From Streptomyces sclerotialus (GTDB lineage: Bacteria; Actinomycetota; Actinomycetes; Streptomycetales; Streptomycetaceae), in NCBI RefSeq assembly GCF_040907265.1, contig NZ_JBFOHP010000002.1:1612001-1676000 (forward strand): 64,000 nt of DNA, written 5' to 3'. Positions within the stretch are counted from its first letter, which is position 1; each line of letters starts with the position of its first letter. Shown piece after piece: positions 43,965 through 52,932 of the stretch. The translations under genes were made by a program, and so were the position numbers. Below the pieces are notes generated by a model. It was not told where the DNA came from and searched no databases. It was given only the letters and a program-made list of their open reading frames with translations.

Positions 43965-45728
43965 ATGCCCGCACGCCGCTCCGTCCTGGCCGCCATGGCC
44001 GCCGCACTGCCCGCCGCCGGCCTCCCCGCCCTGGCCACCACCGCGTCAGCGGCACCGGCCGCGCCCGCCGCGCCCGCCGCACTGCCCGGCGGTGGCGACC
44101 TCGGCCCCCACGTCCTCGTCTTCGACCCCGGCACCCCGAACATCCAGGGCAAGCTGGACGAGATCTTCCGGCAGCAGGAGAAAGCCCAGTTCGGCACCGG
44201 GCGGTACGCGCTGCTGTTCAAGCCGGGTACGTACCACGGCCTCAACGCGCAGCTCGGCTTCTACACCTCCATCGCCGGTCTCGGCCTCTCCCCCGACGAC
44301 ACGTCCATCAACGGCGACGTCACCGTGGACGCGGGCTGGTTCGGCGGCAACGCCACGCAGAACTTCTGGCGCTCGGCGGAGAACCTCGCCCTCACCCCGG
44401 TCAGCGGGACGAACCGGTGGGCGGTCGCGCAGGCGGCGCCCTTCCGCCGGATGCACATCCGCGGCGGACTGAACCTGGCACCCGACGGCTACGGCTGGGC
44501 CAGCGGCGGCTACATCGCCGACAGCCGTATCGACGGCACCGTGGGCCCGTACTCGCAGCAGCAGTGGTACACCCGCGACAGCTCGGTGGGCGGCTGGACC
44601 AACGCCGTGTGGAACATGGTCTTCTCCGGCGTCGAGGGCGCACCGGCGCAGAGCTTCCCCGAACCGCCGTACACCACCCTGAACACCACGCCGGTCTCCC
44701 GCGAGAAGCCCTTCCTGTACCTGGACGGCGACGCGTACCGGGTCTTCCTCCCCGAGAAGCGCACCGACGCGCGCGGCACCACCTGGGGCAGCGGCACCCC
44801 GCGCGGCACCTCCCTGCCGCTGAGCCAGTTCTATGTCGCCAAGCCCGGCGTCACCGCCGCCACCCTGAACGCGGCCCTCGACCAGGGCCTCCACCTGCTG
44901 CTCACGCCCGGCATCTACCACCTGGACCGGGCCGTCGAGGTCAAACGCGCGAACACGGTGGTCCTCGGCCTGGGGTACGCGACCCTCATCCCGGACAACG
45001 GCGTGACGGCCCTGAAGGTCGCCGACGTGGACGGCGTACGGCTGGCCGGTTTCCTCATCGACGCCGGTACCGTCAACTCCGCCACGCTGCTGGAGGTCGG
45101 CCCCGAGGGCGCGTCGGCGAACCACGCCGCCAACCCGACCACCGTCCAGGACGTGTTCATCCGGATCGGCGGCGCGGGCGCCGGCAAGGCCACCCTCAGC
45201 ATGGTGATCAACAGCAATCACACGATCATCGACCACACCTGGGTCTGGCGCGCCGACCACGGCGACGGCGTGGGCTGGGAGACCAACCGCGCCGACTACG
45301 GCGTCCGCGTCAACGGCGCCGACGTCCTCGCGACCGGCCTGTTCGTCGAACATTTCAACAAGTACGACGTGGAGTGGCGCGGCGAGCGCGGCCGCACCAT
45401 CTTCTTCCAGAACGAGAAGGCGTACGACGCGCCGAACCAGGCCGCCATCCAGAACGGCGGCACCAAGGGCTTCGCCGCGTACAAGGTCGCCGACTCGGTC
45501 ACCACGCACGAGGGCTGGGGCATGGGCAGCTACTGCTACTACAACGTGGACCCGACGATCCGTCAGGACCACGGCTTCGCGGCGCCCCGCAGGTCCGGGG
45601 TGAGGTTCCACGACCTGCTCGTGGTCTCGCTCAGCGGCCACGGCCAGTTCGAGCACGTCATCAACGACACCGGAGCCGCCACGTCGGGCACCGACACGGT
45701 GCCGTCCAAGGTGGTCTCCTACCCGTGA
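43965..45728 (+). CDS. secreted parallel beta-helix protein (pectin-lyase-like fold)
   Basis: The 587-residue product has an export signal (residues 1-30, MPARRSVLAAMAAALPAAGL, with RR before the hydrophobic core that may be Tat-type). It is followed by a GGDLGPHVLVFDPGTPNIQ segment and many short hydrophobic beta turns (VVLGLGYATL, VRLAGFLIDAGT, TIIDHTWVWRADHGDG) typical of right-handed beta-helix carbohydrate-active proteins. Close relatives in Streptomyces are often labelled adenylyl cyclase or coagulation-factor-like without support. No catalytic residues can be assigned from sequence alone. The ATG lies after CCCAGGAGAGTCGCC, a good ribosome site. Confidence 0.75.
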   Translation: MPARRSVLAAMAAALPAAGLPALATTASAAPAAPAAPAALPGGGDLGPHVLVFDPGTPNIQGKLDEIFRQQEKAQFGTGRYALLFKPGTYHGLNAQLGFYTSIAGLGLSPDDTSINGDVTVDAGWFGGNATQNFWRSAENLALTPVSGTNRWAVAQAAPFRRMHIRGGLNLAPDGYGWASGGYIADSRIDGTVGPYSQQQWYTRDSSVGGWTNAVWNMVFSGVEGAPAQSFPEPPYTTLNTTPVSREKPFLYLDGDAYRVFLPEKRTDARGTTWGSGTPRGTSLPLSQFYVAKPGVTAATLNAALDQGLHLLLTPGIYHLDRAVEVKRANTVVLGLGYATLIPDNGVTALKVADVDGVRLAGFLIDAGTVNSATLLEVGPEGASANHAANPTTVQDVFIRIGGAGAGKATLSMVINSNHTIIDHTWVWRADHGDGVGWETNRADYGVRVNGADVLATGLFVEHFNKYDVEWRGERGRTIFFQNEKAYDAPNQAAIQNGGTKGFAAYKVADSVTTHEGWGMGSYCYYNVDPTIRQDHGFAAPRRSGVRFHDLLVVSLSGHGQFEHVINDTGAATSGTDTVPSKVVSYP

Positions 45729-45768
45729 GGCCGCCGGAGGGCCCACGGCCGCCGGAACCGCCGAGGGC

Positions 45769-45996
45769 TCACAGCATGACGGCGTAGGCCACGAAGAAGA
45801 CCACGCAGAGCACGACCACGATGCCGATCGCGATCAGCGGCCCCTTGGCCCATCCCTTGGCGGGGTTGTACGTCTCCTCGGGGCCCGCCCAGGGCGTACT
45901 GCCCTCCGCGGGCGGTGTCTCGCCCGGCGGCACACCGCCGCCGGGCTCCAGTCCCGGGGTACGCCGCGGGTCCGGGTCCGGATTCTGCTCGGTCAT
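45769..45996 (-). CDS. DUF6480 family single-pass membrane protein
   Basis: The 75-residue protein has a Pro/Gly/Glu-rich soluble part ([20 protein letters not shown]) followed by one C-terminal membrane helix ([20 protein letters not shown]). The start has GAGAGG upstream. The family is widespread in Streptomyces and uncharacterised. It converges on the beta-helix gene. Confidence 0.8.
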   Translation of the reverse strand: MTEQNPDPDPRRTPGLEPGGGVPPGETPPAEGSTPWAGPEETYNPAKGWAKGPLIAIGIVVVLCVVFFVAYAVML

Positions 45997-46132
45997 ACGC
46001 CTCTCCCGTCCACGGCGCGGGGCACGCAACATCTACCACGGCGGCACCGCACCGGCGGGGCACCGGCACCCCGTCAGCGCGCCGCACCACCGCGCGTCCT
46101 CGCCCGCGGGTACCCAGGACCGGCCGGCTCGA

Positions 46133-47086
46133 TCAGGCCGCGGCCCGCTCCTCCGCTGAACCGTCCGCCGCGCCGCCCGCCGGCCCGTACTGCGGCGCCG
46201 GCCGCCGGTCACCGTAGGGCCGTCGCGCCCTGGCCAGCAGGCGCAGGCAGGCCACCGGGCTGTCCCGGACCGGCCGCCGGGTGACGGCACCGCCCATGGC
46301 CACCACCCGTTCCAGCCGCTGGTGGTGCAGGTCCAGGACGAACCGCATCAGCGGCCCGTACTCGGCGGGGAGTTCGTTCAGCAGCCGGGTCGCCTCGCGG
46401 AGCGTGCCGTGCGCCTTGCCGGCGGCGTCGGTGAGCAGTGCCCGGACGCCGGGGACGTCCCGGCCCGCTTCGAGGTCGGCGCGGAGGACGCCGTGCCGCT
46501 CCAGGGCGTCGAGGGGCAGGTAGAGGCGCCCGTCCCGCAGGTCCTCCGCCAGGTCGGTCAGGATGTCGGTGCGCTGGCCCGCGTCGGCGACCAGCCGGCA
46601 GCTCCGCGCGAATTCCGGGCTGCCGCCGCCCGGCTGCGCCAGCCCTGTCGTGATCATGAGGAAGGGCCAGGTGAGCTGGTCCACGTACCCCTGGAAGTCG
46701 GCCTCGGTGGCGAACCCGGAGAAGTCCAGGTCGATCCGCGCTCCGTCCAGGTAGGACTCGATCCAGTGCCGGGGCAGCGCACGCTCGGCCGACGTGCGCA
46801 GGAAGGCGCGCAGCAGCGGATGCCTGGTGGCGCCGGAGTCCAGCGCCGCCCGGATCTGCCCGGCCCACGCGTCGAAGCGCCGGGTCCGCTCGGGCACCGT
46901 GCCCCGGTCGCAGAGGTCGTCGGTGAAGGACGCGAACGCGTACCCGGCCAGTGCGTGCGGCTGGAAGTGCGCGGGCGTCAGCAGCCGGACGGCGGCGTAG
47001 CCGGCCGGCTCCCTGCGCTGCATGAACTGCGCGACCTTCGTGTAGTCGGCGCGTGCCTCACCGCCCCGCACCCCAGCCGCGTCCAT
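46133..47086 (-). CDS. squalene/phytoene synthase family protein
   Basis: The 317-residue all-helical prenyl synthase has both Asp-rich motifs: FTDDLCDRG near residue 60, and TDLAEDLRDGRLYLPLD near 200, the second including the typical YLP-D following segment. Family members join two prenyl diphosphates head to head. It stands alone: no desaturase, cyclase or HpnC/E partner is near, so the product (squalene, phytoene or a shorter chain) is open. The start MDAAGVRGGE is supported only by a weak upstream site. The C-terminal 30 residues are Ala/Gly/Pro-rich. Confidence 0.82.
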   Translation of the reverse strand: MDAAGVRGGEARADYTKVAQFMQRREPAGYAAVRLLTPAHFQPHALAGYAFASFTDDLCDRGTVPERTRRFDAWAGQIRAALDSGATRHPLLRAFLRTSAERALPRHWIESYLDGARIDLDFSGFATEADFQGYVDQLTWPFLMITTGLAQPGGGSPEFARSCRLVADAGQRTDILTDLAEDLRDGRLYLPLDALERHGVLRADLEAGRDVPGVRALLTDAAGKAHGTLREATRLLNELPAEYGPLMRFVLDLHHQRLERVVAMGGAVTRRPVRDSPVACLRLLARARRPYGDRRPAPQYGPAGGAADGSAEERAAA

Positions 47087-47212
47087 ACAACGTCGCCACC
47101 CTCGCACGCAAACCCTCCGGCACCAGAACATCATGAGTAACAGACAAGACGCCGAGACTACCGGTGGCCGCACGCGGCCCCGCACCGGTGCCGAGAGAAC
47201 GGACCACGGTGG

Positions 47213-48691
47213 TCAGCGGGTCTGGTATGTGCTGAGGGTGTGGACGATGTCTGCCGTCGCCGGGTAGAGGTCGCGGTAGAGGCCGTAGAGCTCCGTGTAG
47301 CGCGCGGCGGCGTCGGGCCTGGGGGTGATGGTCTCGCGTACCGGGTTCCAGGCGTCGGCCGTGGCGTCGCCGAGGAGCTGGGCGGCCAGCAGCGCGCCGC
47401 CGTAGCTCGCTCCGATGGAGGTGGTGCGTACCTCCTGCGCCCTGCCGGTGACGTCGGAGACGATCTGCGTCCAGAGCCGGCCCTGGGTGCCGCCGCCCAC
47501 GGCCACGACCCGCCGGATGTCGCCGCCGACCGCCTCGATGGCCTCGATGTTGTGCCGTACGCCGTAGGCGGTGGCCTCCAGGGCCGCACGGTAGAGGTCG
47601 CCGCGGGTGTGCGAGAGGGTGAGGCCCGCGATGACGCCGCGCGCCCGCGGGTCCATGACCGGGGTGCGTTCGCCCGCGAAGAACGGCAGCATCAGCAGGC
47701 CGTTGGCGCCGGTACCGGACGCCTCGGCCGCCCGCAGCAGCTCGGCGTAGTCCGGTCCGCCGGTCAGCTCGCGCAGCCACGCGGTGACGGCGCCCGACGT
47801 GGCCATGCCGCCGGCGAGGTTGCGGGTGCCGGGCAGGGCGCCGACGGTGCTCCACAGGGCGGGCGCGGTCAGCAGACCGGGCACGGTGTGGACGAGAAAC
47901 ATCGTCGTGCCGTACATCAGCATCAGGTCGCCGGCGGTGTGCGCGCCGACGCTCAGCGCCTCGGCCCACGCGTCGACCGTGCCGGTGACGACCGGGATGC
48001 CGGCCGGCAGTCCGGTCAGCCGCGCGGCCTCCGCGGTGACGCTGCCGGCGGCCTCACCGGACCAGCGCAGCGGCGGGAGTTCCAGGTCCGGGCAGATCAG
48101 GCCGGCCCAGGGGGTGTACCAGGTGCGGGCGACGGTGTCGTAGAGCGGGGTGGTCTGGCTCGCGGAGTGGTGGTCCAGGACGTAGCCGCCGGTGAGGTTG
48201 CGGACCAGCCAGGAGCTGGGCATGTAGAGGCGGCGGGCGCGGGCGAACACGTCCGGCTCCTCGTCCGCGACCCAGGCGATCTTCGCACCGGCCGCCTGGC
48301 TGCTGAGGCCTGAACCGCAGCGTGCCCTGATGGCCTCGGGGCCGAGACGGTCTTCGAGGCGGGTGATCTGCTCGGTGGCGCGGGTGTCGACGCCGTAGAG
48401 GATCGCCGGCCGCAGCGGTACGTCGTCGGCGTCGGTGAGCAGGACGCACGGGCCCATGCCGCTGACGCCGACGGCATCGACCTCGACGGCGCCGTCCTCG
48501 GTCAGCTCACGGGCGAGCGAGACGAACTCCGCCCACCAGACGGTGGCGTCCATCTCGACGTGGCCGGGCGCCGGCCGGTCGACGACGTGCTCGCGTACCG
48601 CCGAGCGGAGCAGTGTGCCGTCCGGCCCGACCAGGACGCCCTTGCTGCTGGAGGTGCCGACGTCGACACCGATCACCGCGTTGAGTGCCAT
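47213..48691 (-). CDS. FGGY family carbohydrate kinase
   Basis: The 492-residue kinase shows the phosphate loop AVIGVDVGTSSSKGVLV, VSGMGPCVLLTD, LYGVDTRATEQI, VTGTVDAWAEALSVGA and the C-terminal RRVVAVGGGTQGRLWTQIVSDVTG. It is xylulokinase-like in layout but distinct from the XylB at 38-39 kb: VSGMGPC replaces VAGQQHG, so the sugar is probably different (gluconate, ribulose or similar). It is encoded just downstream of an MFS transporter on the same strand, with a GntR regulator beyond, which suggests a small uptake-and-phosphorylation module for one sugar or polyol. Confidence 0.87.
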   Translation of the reverse strand: MALNAVIGVDVGTSSSKGVLVGPDGTLLRSAVREHVVDRPAPGHVEMDATVWWAEFVSLARELTEDGAVEVDAVGVSGMGPCVLLTDADDVPLRPAILYGVDTRATEQITRLEDRLGPEAIRARCGSGLSSQAAGAKIAWVADEEPDVFARARRLYMPSSWLVRNLTGGYVLDHHSASQTTPLYDTVARTWYTPWAGLICPDLELPPLRWSGEAAGSVTAEAARLTGLPAGIPVVTGTVDAWAEALSVGAHTAGDLMLMYGTTMFLVHTVPGLLTAPALWSTVGALPGTRNLAGGMATSGAVTAWLRELTGGPDYAELLRAAEASGTGANGLLMLPFFAGERTPVMDPRARGVIAGLTLSHTRGDLYRAALEATAYGVRHNIEAIEAVGGDIRRVVAVGGGTQGRLWTQIVSDVTGRAQEVRTTSIGASYGGALLAAQLLGDATADAWNPVRETITPRPDAAARYTELYGLYRDLYPATADIVHTLSTYQTR

Positions 48692-48741
48692 GGGCACACG
48701 TTCGCAGACACCGCCCGGCGGCGCCCCGGCCGGGGACGGTC

Positions 48742-50310
48742 TCAGACGTGGACGGCGGGCGCGCCCTCCGTGCGACCGGCCCCTTCCCCGTCCTCCGCCG
48801 GCACGCGCTTGATGGCGAGGGCGGCCCCCATGGCGAGGACGAGCGCGCCGAGCGCGGCCACGAACGCACCGGTGTAGAGGGCTGAGCCGCTCGCGCCGCC
48901 GGTACCGGCCGCGGTGATCAGCCCGGAGGCGAGTGCGGTGCCGAGGGAGGCGCCGATGCCGAAGCAGGCGCCGGTCAGGCCGGTGAGGGCGCCCTGCTGG
49001 TCCTTGGGTGCGGAGACGACGGCGAGCCCGTTGAGCGCCGTGATGCTGATGCCGTTGTACGTGAGGCCCAGCACGGTGAGCGCGGCGAAGAGCGCCCAGG
49101 GCTCGGTCCGGAACGGCACGGCGACGGCGAAGGCGAGCAGCGAGCCGGCCGAGCCGGCGAGGGCGACGCGGCGCCAGCCGACGCGGGGTCCGAAGTAGCC
49201 CGCGAGCGGGGCGCCGAGCACGCCGATCGCCGCGGCGGGGGTCGCGTACAGCAGTGCCGAGCGGGTCGCGGAGAGGCCGTAACCGGCGTGCGGGTCCTGG
49301 GTGAAGAGCGGGATCGTCAGGGCGAGCGCCCCGAACGCGCCCGCGAGGGTGAGGGTCACGGTCAGCAGCAGCGGCCAGGCCCGGCGCGAGGCGAGCAGGC
49401 GGATGTCGATCACGGGGGTGGTGCGGGCGGCCGGGCGGGAACCGGAGCCGGTGCCGGTGCCGGTGGCCGGGCGGGAGCCGGTACCGCCGGTGGCCGGGCC
49501 GGACGCTTCGTGGGGGTCCGGGGTGCCGGTGCCGCCCGAGCGGGCCCGCTGGACGAGGACGAAGGCCGTCAGCGCAGCCAGGCCGCCGAGTACGCAGCCG
49601 AGCGTGGCCGCCGAGGTCCAGCCCCAGCCGGCACCCTGCGCCAGACCGATGAGCACTCCGGACAGGCCCAGGGCCAGGAGCGTCGCGCCCAGCCAGTCCA
49701 TGGCGCCCGCGGCCTTCGGCGCCACGGCCGGTACGTACCGGGCCACGGCCGCGGTGCCCACGACCGACAGCAGCAGGCCGCCGAGGAAGATGGCGCGGAA
49801 GCCGACCGTGTCGGCGAGCCGGCCGCCCACGATCGCGTCGATTCCCGCGAAACCGCCGTTGACGGCGCTGATGATGCCGGCGGCGCGGCCGAAGGCGGCG
49901 GGCGGGAGCAGGTCGTTGAGGGTGAGGAAGGCGAGCGAGAACATCGCGGCCGACACGCCCTGGAGGATGCGTCCGGCGAGGTAGACGGTGATGTCGGGGG
50001 CGAGGGCGCAGGCGAGGTTGCCGAGGATCAGCAGCGCGCCGCACAGCAGCATGACGGGCTTGCGGCCGCGGTAGTCGCTCAGCCGCGCCATGGTGACCTG
50101 CCCGACGGCGGCGAGCAGGAAGAACAGCGTCTGCGACAGGCCGACGAGGCTGCTGCTGGTGTCCAGGCGGCGGGCGACGTCGGGCAGCGCCGGGCTGAGC
50201 ATCGTCGCGTTGATCTGGTACCCGAGTACGGCCAGCACCAGCGAGGGCAGCAGGAATCGTGGGGTGGCGGGCGGCGCGGTACGAGTGCGCTCAGGGCTCT
50301 TGATGGGCAT
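48742..50310 (-). CDS. MFS transporter, DHA2-like (14 helices)
   Basis: The 522-residue permease has the MFS loop motif ARLSDYRGRKPVMLLCG, AGRILQGVSAAMFSLAFLTLNDLLP (motif C region) and about 14 hydrophobic helices. A long Gly/Thr/Ser/Arg-rich cytoplasmic loop lies in the middle (about residues 265-310, internally repetitive: GTGSRPATGTGTGSGSRP). The start follows AGGAGC at six bases. Its leader contains a four-copy tandem repeat. It may import the substrate of the kinase encoded next, or act in efflux; the DHA2-like shape makes efflux possible. Confidence 0.83.
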   Translation of the reverse strand: MPIKSPERTRTAPPATPRFLLPSLVLAVLGYQINATMLSPALPDVARRLDTSSSLVGLSQTLFFLLAAVGQVTMARLSDYRGRKPVMLLCGALLILGNLACALAPDITVYLAGRILQGVSAAMFSLAFLTLNDLLPPAAFGRAAGIISAVNGGFAGIDAIVGGRLADTVGFRAIFLGGLLLSVVGTAAVARYVPAVAPKAAGAMDWLGATLLALGLSGVLIGLAQGAGWGWTSAATLGCVLGGLAALTAFVLVQRARSGGTGTPDPHEASGPATGGTGSRPATGTGTGSGSRPAARTTPVIDIRLLASRRAWPLLLTVTLTLAGAFGALALTIPLFTQDPHAGYGLSATRSALLYATPAAAIGVLGAPLAGYFGPRVGWRRVALAGSAGSLLAFAVAVPFRTEPWALFAALTVLGLTYNGISITALNGLAVVSAPKDQQGALTGLTGACFGIGASLGTALASGLITAAGTGGASGSALYTGAFVAALGALVLAMGAALAIKRVPAEDGEGAGRTEGAPAVHV

Positions 50311-50323
50311 GACGGCTCCTGGG

Positions 50324-50389
50324 CTGAGGGAGGGACGGCCTGAGAGGGGGGACGGCCTGAGAGGGAGGCGGCCTGAGAGGGAGGACGGC
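50324..50389 (-). repeat. 16-17-bp tandem repeat in the leader of the MFS gene
   Basis: Four copies (50324-50339, 50340-50356, 50357-50372, 50373-50389) of a CTGAGAGGGAGGACGGC-like unit lie immediately upstream of the ribosome site of the MFS gene. In the message they read as pyrimidine-rich GCCGTCCTCCCTCTCAG units. Confidence 0.8.
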
Positions 50390-50582
50390 GTGCGGACGCG
50401 TCGGACCGGCGCGGCCGGATCACGGCTCGCTGCTCGGGGGCCCGTCACGCACGGGTGCGCGGCGGCGACGCTCTCGGCGTCACATGGCGTCGTCGACGCT
50501 CGTTCGGCGTCACTTGTCAGACAGGAACGCGTCGTAGGCTCTGGTCTACCCGCGTAGCCTCAGGGGTGTCAAGAGTTCACTC

Positions 50583-50662
50583 GCAGATCACCGCAGGCTC
50601 CCGTGCGGACCACCACCGGCTCCCGTGCAGATCACCACTGACTCCCGTGCGGATCACCGCAC
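50583..50662 (+). repeat. 22-bp tandem repeat upstream of the GntR gene
   Basis: Three full copies (50583-50604, 50605-50626, 50627-50648) and a partial fourth share GCRGAYCACC and CTCCCGT. Each is exactly 22 bp, about two helical turns. The array lies between the divergent MFS and GntR genes. Confidence 0.8.
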
Positions 50663-50782
50663 CCCCTGCGCGCCACGAGCGGCCGCTCCCCGCGGTGCGA
50701 AACTGGTGGCCGCGCGCTGCCGCGAGCGCGCGGCAGGCCCCCTTCGCAGGGTGACGTCGGACCGCGGCCCAGGGAGATGAAC

Positions 50783-51538
50783 ATGGCCGGCAGACAGCCC
50801 GCACCGCCTCAACGGCGGCCGGTCGTCGTGCTGTACGAGCGGATGATCGAGGCCATCCGGGACGGCACCTACCCGCCGGGCTCCACCCTGCCGACCGAAC
50901 CGCGGCTCGCCGCCGAGCTGGGCGTGAGCCGGCCGGCGCTGCGCGAGGCGCTGATCCTGCTCCAGGAGGACGGCGCGATCACCGTACGGCGCGGGGTGGG
51001 CCGTACGGTCAGCCCGCACCTCCCGCCGCGCGGCTTCGAGTACCTCAAGCCGGTGGAGCAGCTGCTCAGCGAGGGCCGGCAGGTACGGGCCTCGGCCCTG
51101 GCCCGCGCGTACGAGGAGCCGACCGACTTCTCCACCCAGCACCTGCTGCTGCCGGGCACCAGCCGGGTGCGCTTCTGGGAGAGCCTGATCGAGGTCGGCG
51201 GGCTGCCGGCCTGTCTGACCCAGGAGTGGGCGGCCCGGGACGAGACGCTGGCCGAGCTGCTGCCGGACGCCGCGGCCGCGTTCGACGGGCCCGCCTCGGC
51301 GACGTCGTCCATGCTGCGACTGCTCCTGGAGGCGGGGCGTGAACTGCCGCTGACGGGCAGCAGCACCATCGTGGCGACCACGCTCGGCCGTCAGCGCGGC
51401 GAACAGCTCGGCCGCCCCGCGGACTCCCCCGCCGTCCTGGTCACCCAGGTCGTACGGCTGGACCGCACACCGCTGCTCGCGGCCAAGCACATGCTCCCGC
51501 CGGGCGCACCGGCCCTCCCGGTGTGGCAGGCACGCTGA
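50783..51538 (+). CDS. GntR family regulator with UTRA domain (HutC type)
   Basis: The 251-residue protein has a GntR winged helix at residues 15-75 (LYERMIEAIRDGTYPPGSTL and LAAELGVSRPALREALILLQEDGAI). A UTRA effector domain of HutC/FarR type follows (VRFWESLIEVGGLPACLTQEW, VTQVVRLDRTPLLAAKHMLPPG). The second in-frame ATG was chosen because AGGGAG is then six bases upstream. It is divergent from the MFS-kinase pair across a region rich in direct repeats, so it is their probable regulator. Confidence 0.87.
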   Translation: MAGRQPAPPQRRPVVVLYERMIEAIRDGTYPPGSTLPTEPRLAAELGVSRPALREALILLQEDGAITVRRGVGRTVSPHLPPRGFEYLKPVEQLLSEGRQVRASALARAYEEPTDFSTQHLLLPGTSRVRFWESLIEVGGLPACLTQEWAARDETLAELLPDAAAAFDGPASATSSMLRLLLEAGRELPLTGSSTIVATTLGRQRGEQLGRPADSPAVLVTQVVRLDRTPLLAAKHMLPPGAPALPVWQAR

Positions 51539-51655
51539 CAGCGACTCCCCGCGGCTTCCCGGGTGCGGGCGGGGCCGATCGTCCATGAGAGCGGTCACCC
51601 CCGCTCATGAGACGCGGTCGCCCGCACTCAGGAAGCCGTGTCATACTCCGGCCCC

Positions 51656-52840
51656 ATGACGCTGTCTGACAAGTACACCCCGCCCACCGGCGCGCTTCCC
51701 CACGCGCCGAACGCTCCCGCCCTGCCCGAGGACCTGGTCCGCCAGGCGCCCAAGGTGCTGCTCCACGACCACCTCGACGGCGGCCTGCGCCCGGCGACCG
51801 TCGTGGAACTGGCCGAGGAGGCCGGCTACGGCGCGCTGCCCACCACCGACCCCGCCGCGCTGGGCGAGTGGTTCCGCGACGCCGCCGACTCCGGCTCGCT
51901 GGAGCGCTACCTGGAGACGTTCGCGCACACCTGCGCCGTGATGCAGACCGCCCCCGCGCTCTTCCGCATCGCCGCCGAGTGCGCCGAGGACCTGGCCGCC
52001 GACGGCGTGGTCTACGCCGAGGTGCGCTTCGCCCCCGAGCAGCACCTCGCCGCCGGCCTCACCCTCGACGAGGTCGTCGACGCGGTCAACGCCGGCTTCC
52101 GCGAGGGCGAGCGCCGGGCCGCGGCCGCCGGCCGCCGGATTCGCGTCGGTACGCTGCTGTGCGCCATGCGGCACGCCGACCGCGCGCTGGAGATCGCGCA
52201 GCTCGCCGTCGCCCACCGCGACCGCGGCGTGGCCGGCTTCGACATCGCGGGCGGCGAGATCGGCAACCCGGCGAGCCGCCACGCCGAAGCCTTCGACCAC
52301 CTCCGCAGCGAGGGCGCCCGGGTGACCGTGCACGCCGGTGAGGCCGTGGGCATGGAGTCCATCCGGGAGGCGGTGCTGCGCTGCGGCGCCCACCGCATCG
52401 GCCACGGCGTCCGCATCACCGACGACATCGAGATCGCCGCCGACGGCTCGGTACGCCTCGGCCGCCTCGCCTCCTACGTACGCGACATGCGGATCGCCCT
52501 GGAGGTCTGCCCCACCTCCAACCTCCAGACCGGCGCCGCGTCGAGCTACCCGGGCCACCCCATCGACCTGCTGCGCAGGCTCGGCTTCCGGGTCTGCCTC
52601 AACACCGACAACCGCCTGGTCAGCGGCACCACGATGACGCAGGAGTTCCAGCACCTGGCCACCGCGTTCGGCTACGGCCCGGCGGAGCTGGAGGAGTTCA
52701 CCGTCAACGCGGCCAAGGCCGCCTTCCTCCCCTTCGACGAGCGCACCGCCCTCGTCGACGAGGTCATCCGCCCCGGCTACGCCCGGCTGCGCTCCCGCTC
52801 CCTGGGCCACGTACCGGTACGCGGCGCGGCCGCGGCCTGA
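51656..52840 (+). CDS. add: adenosine deaminase
   Basis: The 394-residue enzyme has the zinc and catalytic motifs [10 protein letters not shown] (HxH), [17 protein letters not shown] (zinc His and catalytic Glu), HRIGHGVRI and [12 protein letters not shown] (catalytic Asp pair). It deaminates adenosine and deoxyadenosine to inosine and deoxyinosine in purine salvage. The ATG ([12 protein letters not shown]) is preferred over a GTG six codons upstream, though neither has a clear ribosome site. A very strong hairpin follows. Confidence 0.92.
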   Translation: MTLSDKYTPPTGALPHAPNAPALPEDLVRQAPKVLLHDHLDGGLRPATVVELAEEAGYGALPTTDPAALGEWFRDAADSGSLERYLETFAHTCAVMQTAPALFRIAAECAEDLAADGVVYAEVRFAPEQHLAAGLTLDEVVDAVNAGFREGERRAAAAGRRIRVGTLLCAMRHADRALEIAQLAVAHRDRGVAGFDIAGGEIGNPASRHAEAFDHLRSEGARVTVHAGEAVGMESIREAVLRCGAHRIGHGVRITDDIEIAADGSVRLGRLASYVRDMRIALEVCPTSNLQTGAASSYPGHPIDLLRRLGFRVCLNTDNRLVSGTTMTQEFQHLATAFGYGPAELEEFTVNAAKAAFLPFDERTALVDEVIRPGYARLRSRSLGHVPVRGAAAA

Positions 52841-52864
52841 CGCGGAACGGGGCCTGACGCGGAA

Positions 52865-52912
52865 CGGGGCCGGGCCGGCCGGAAGATCACCCTTCCGGCC
52901 GGCCCGGCCCCG
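52865..52912. terminator. 21-bp perfect hairpin, bidirectional terminator
   Basis: A perfect 21-bp stem (52865-52885 with 52892-52912) around an ATCACC loop lies between the convergent stops of the adenosine deaminase and D,D-carboxypeptidase genes. A 17-base direct repeat (CTGACGCGGAACGGGGC) that includes the add stop codon precedes it. Confidence 0.85.
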
Positions 52913-52932
52913 CGTACGCCACACGAGCCGGG

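Noticed and set aside
47213..50044. A single 943-codon frame spanning the FGGY kinase and part of the MFS gene
   Set aside because: Only the C-terminal 492 codons are kinase. The upstream part is an out-of-frame reading of the MFS gene with Arg/His/Gly-rich sequence.
50583..50662. CRISPR-like array upstream of the GntR gene
   Set aside because: The copies are contiguous 22-bp tandem repeats without spacers.
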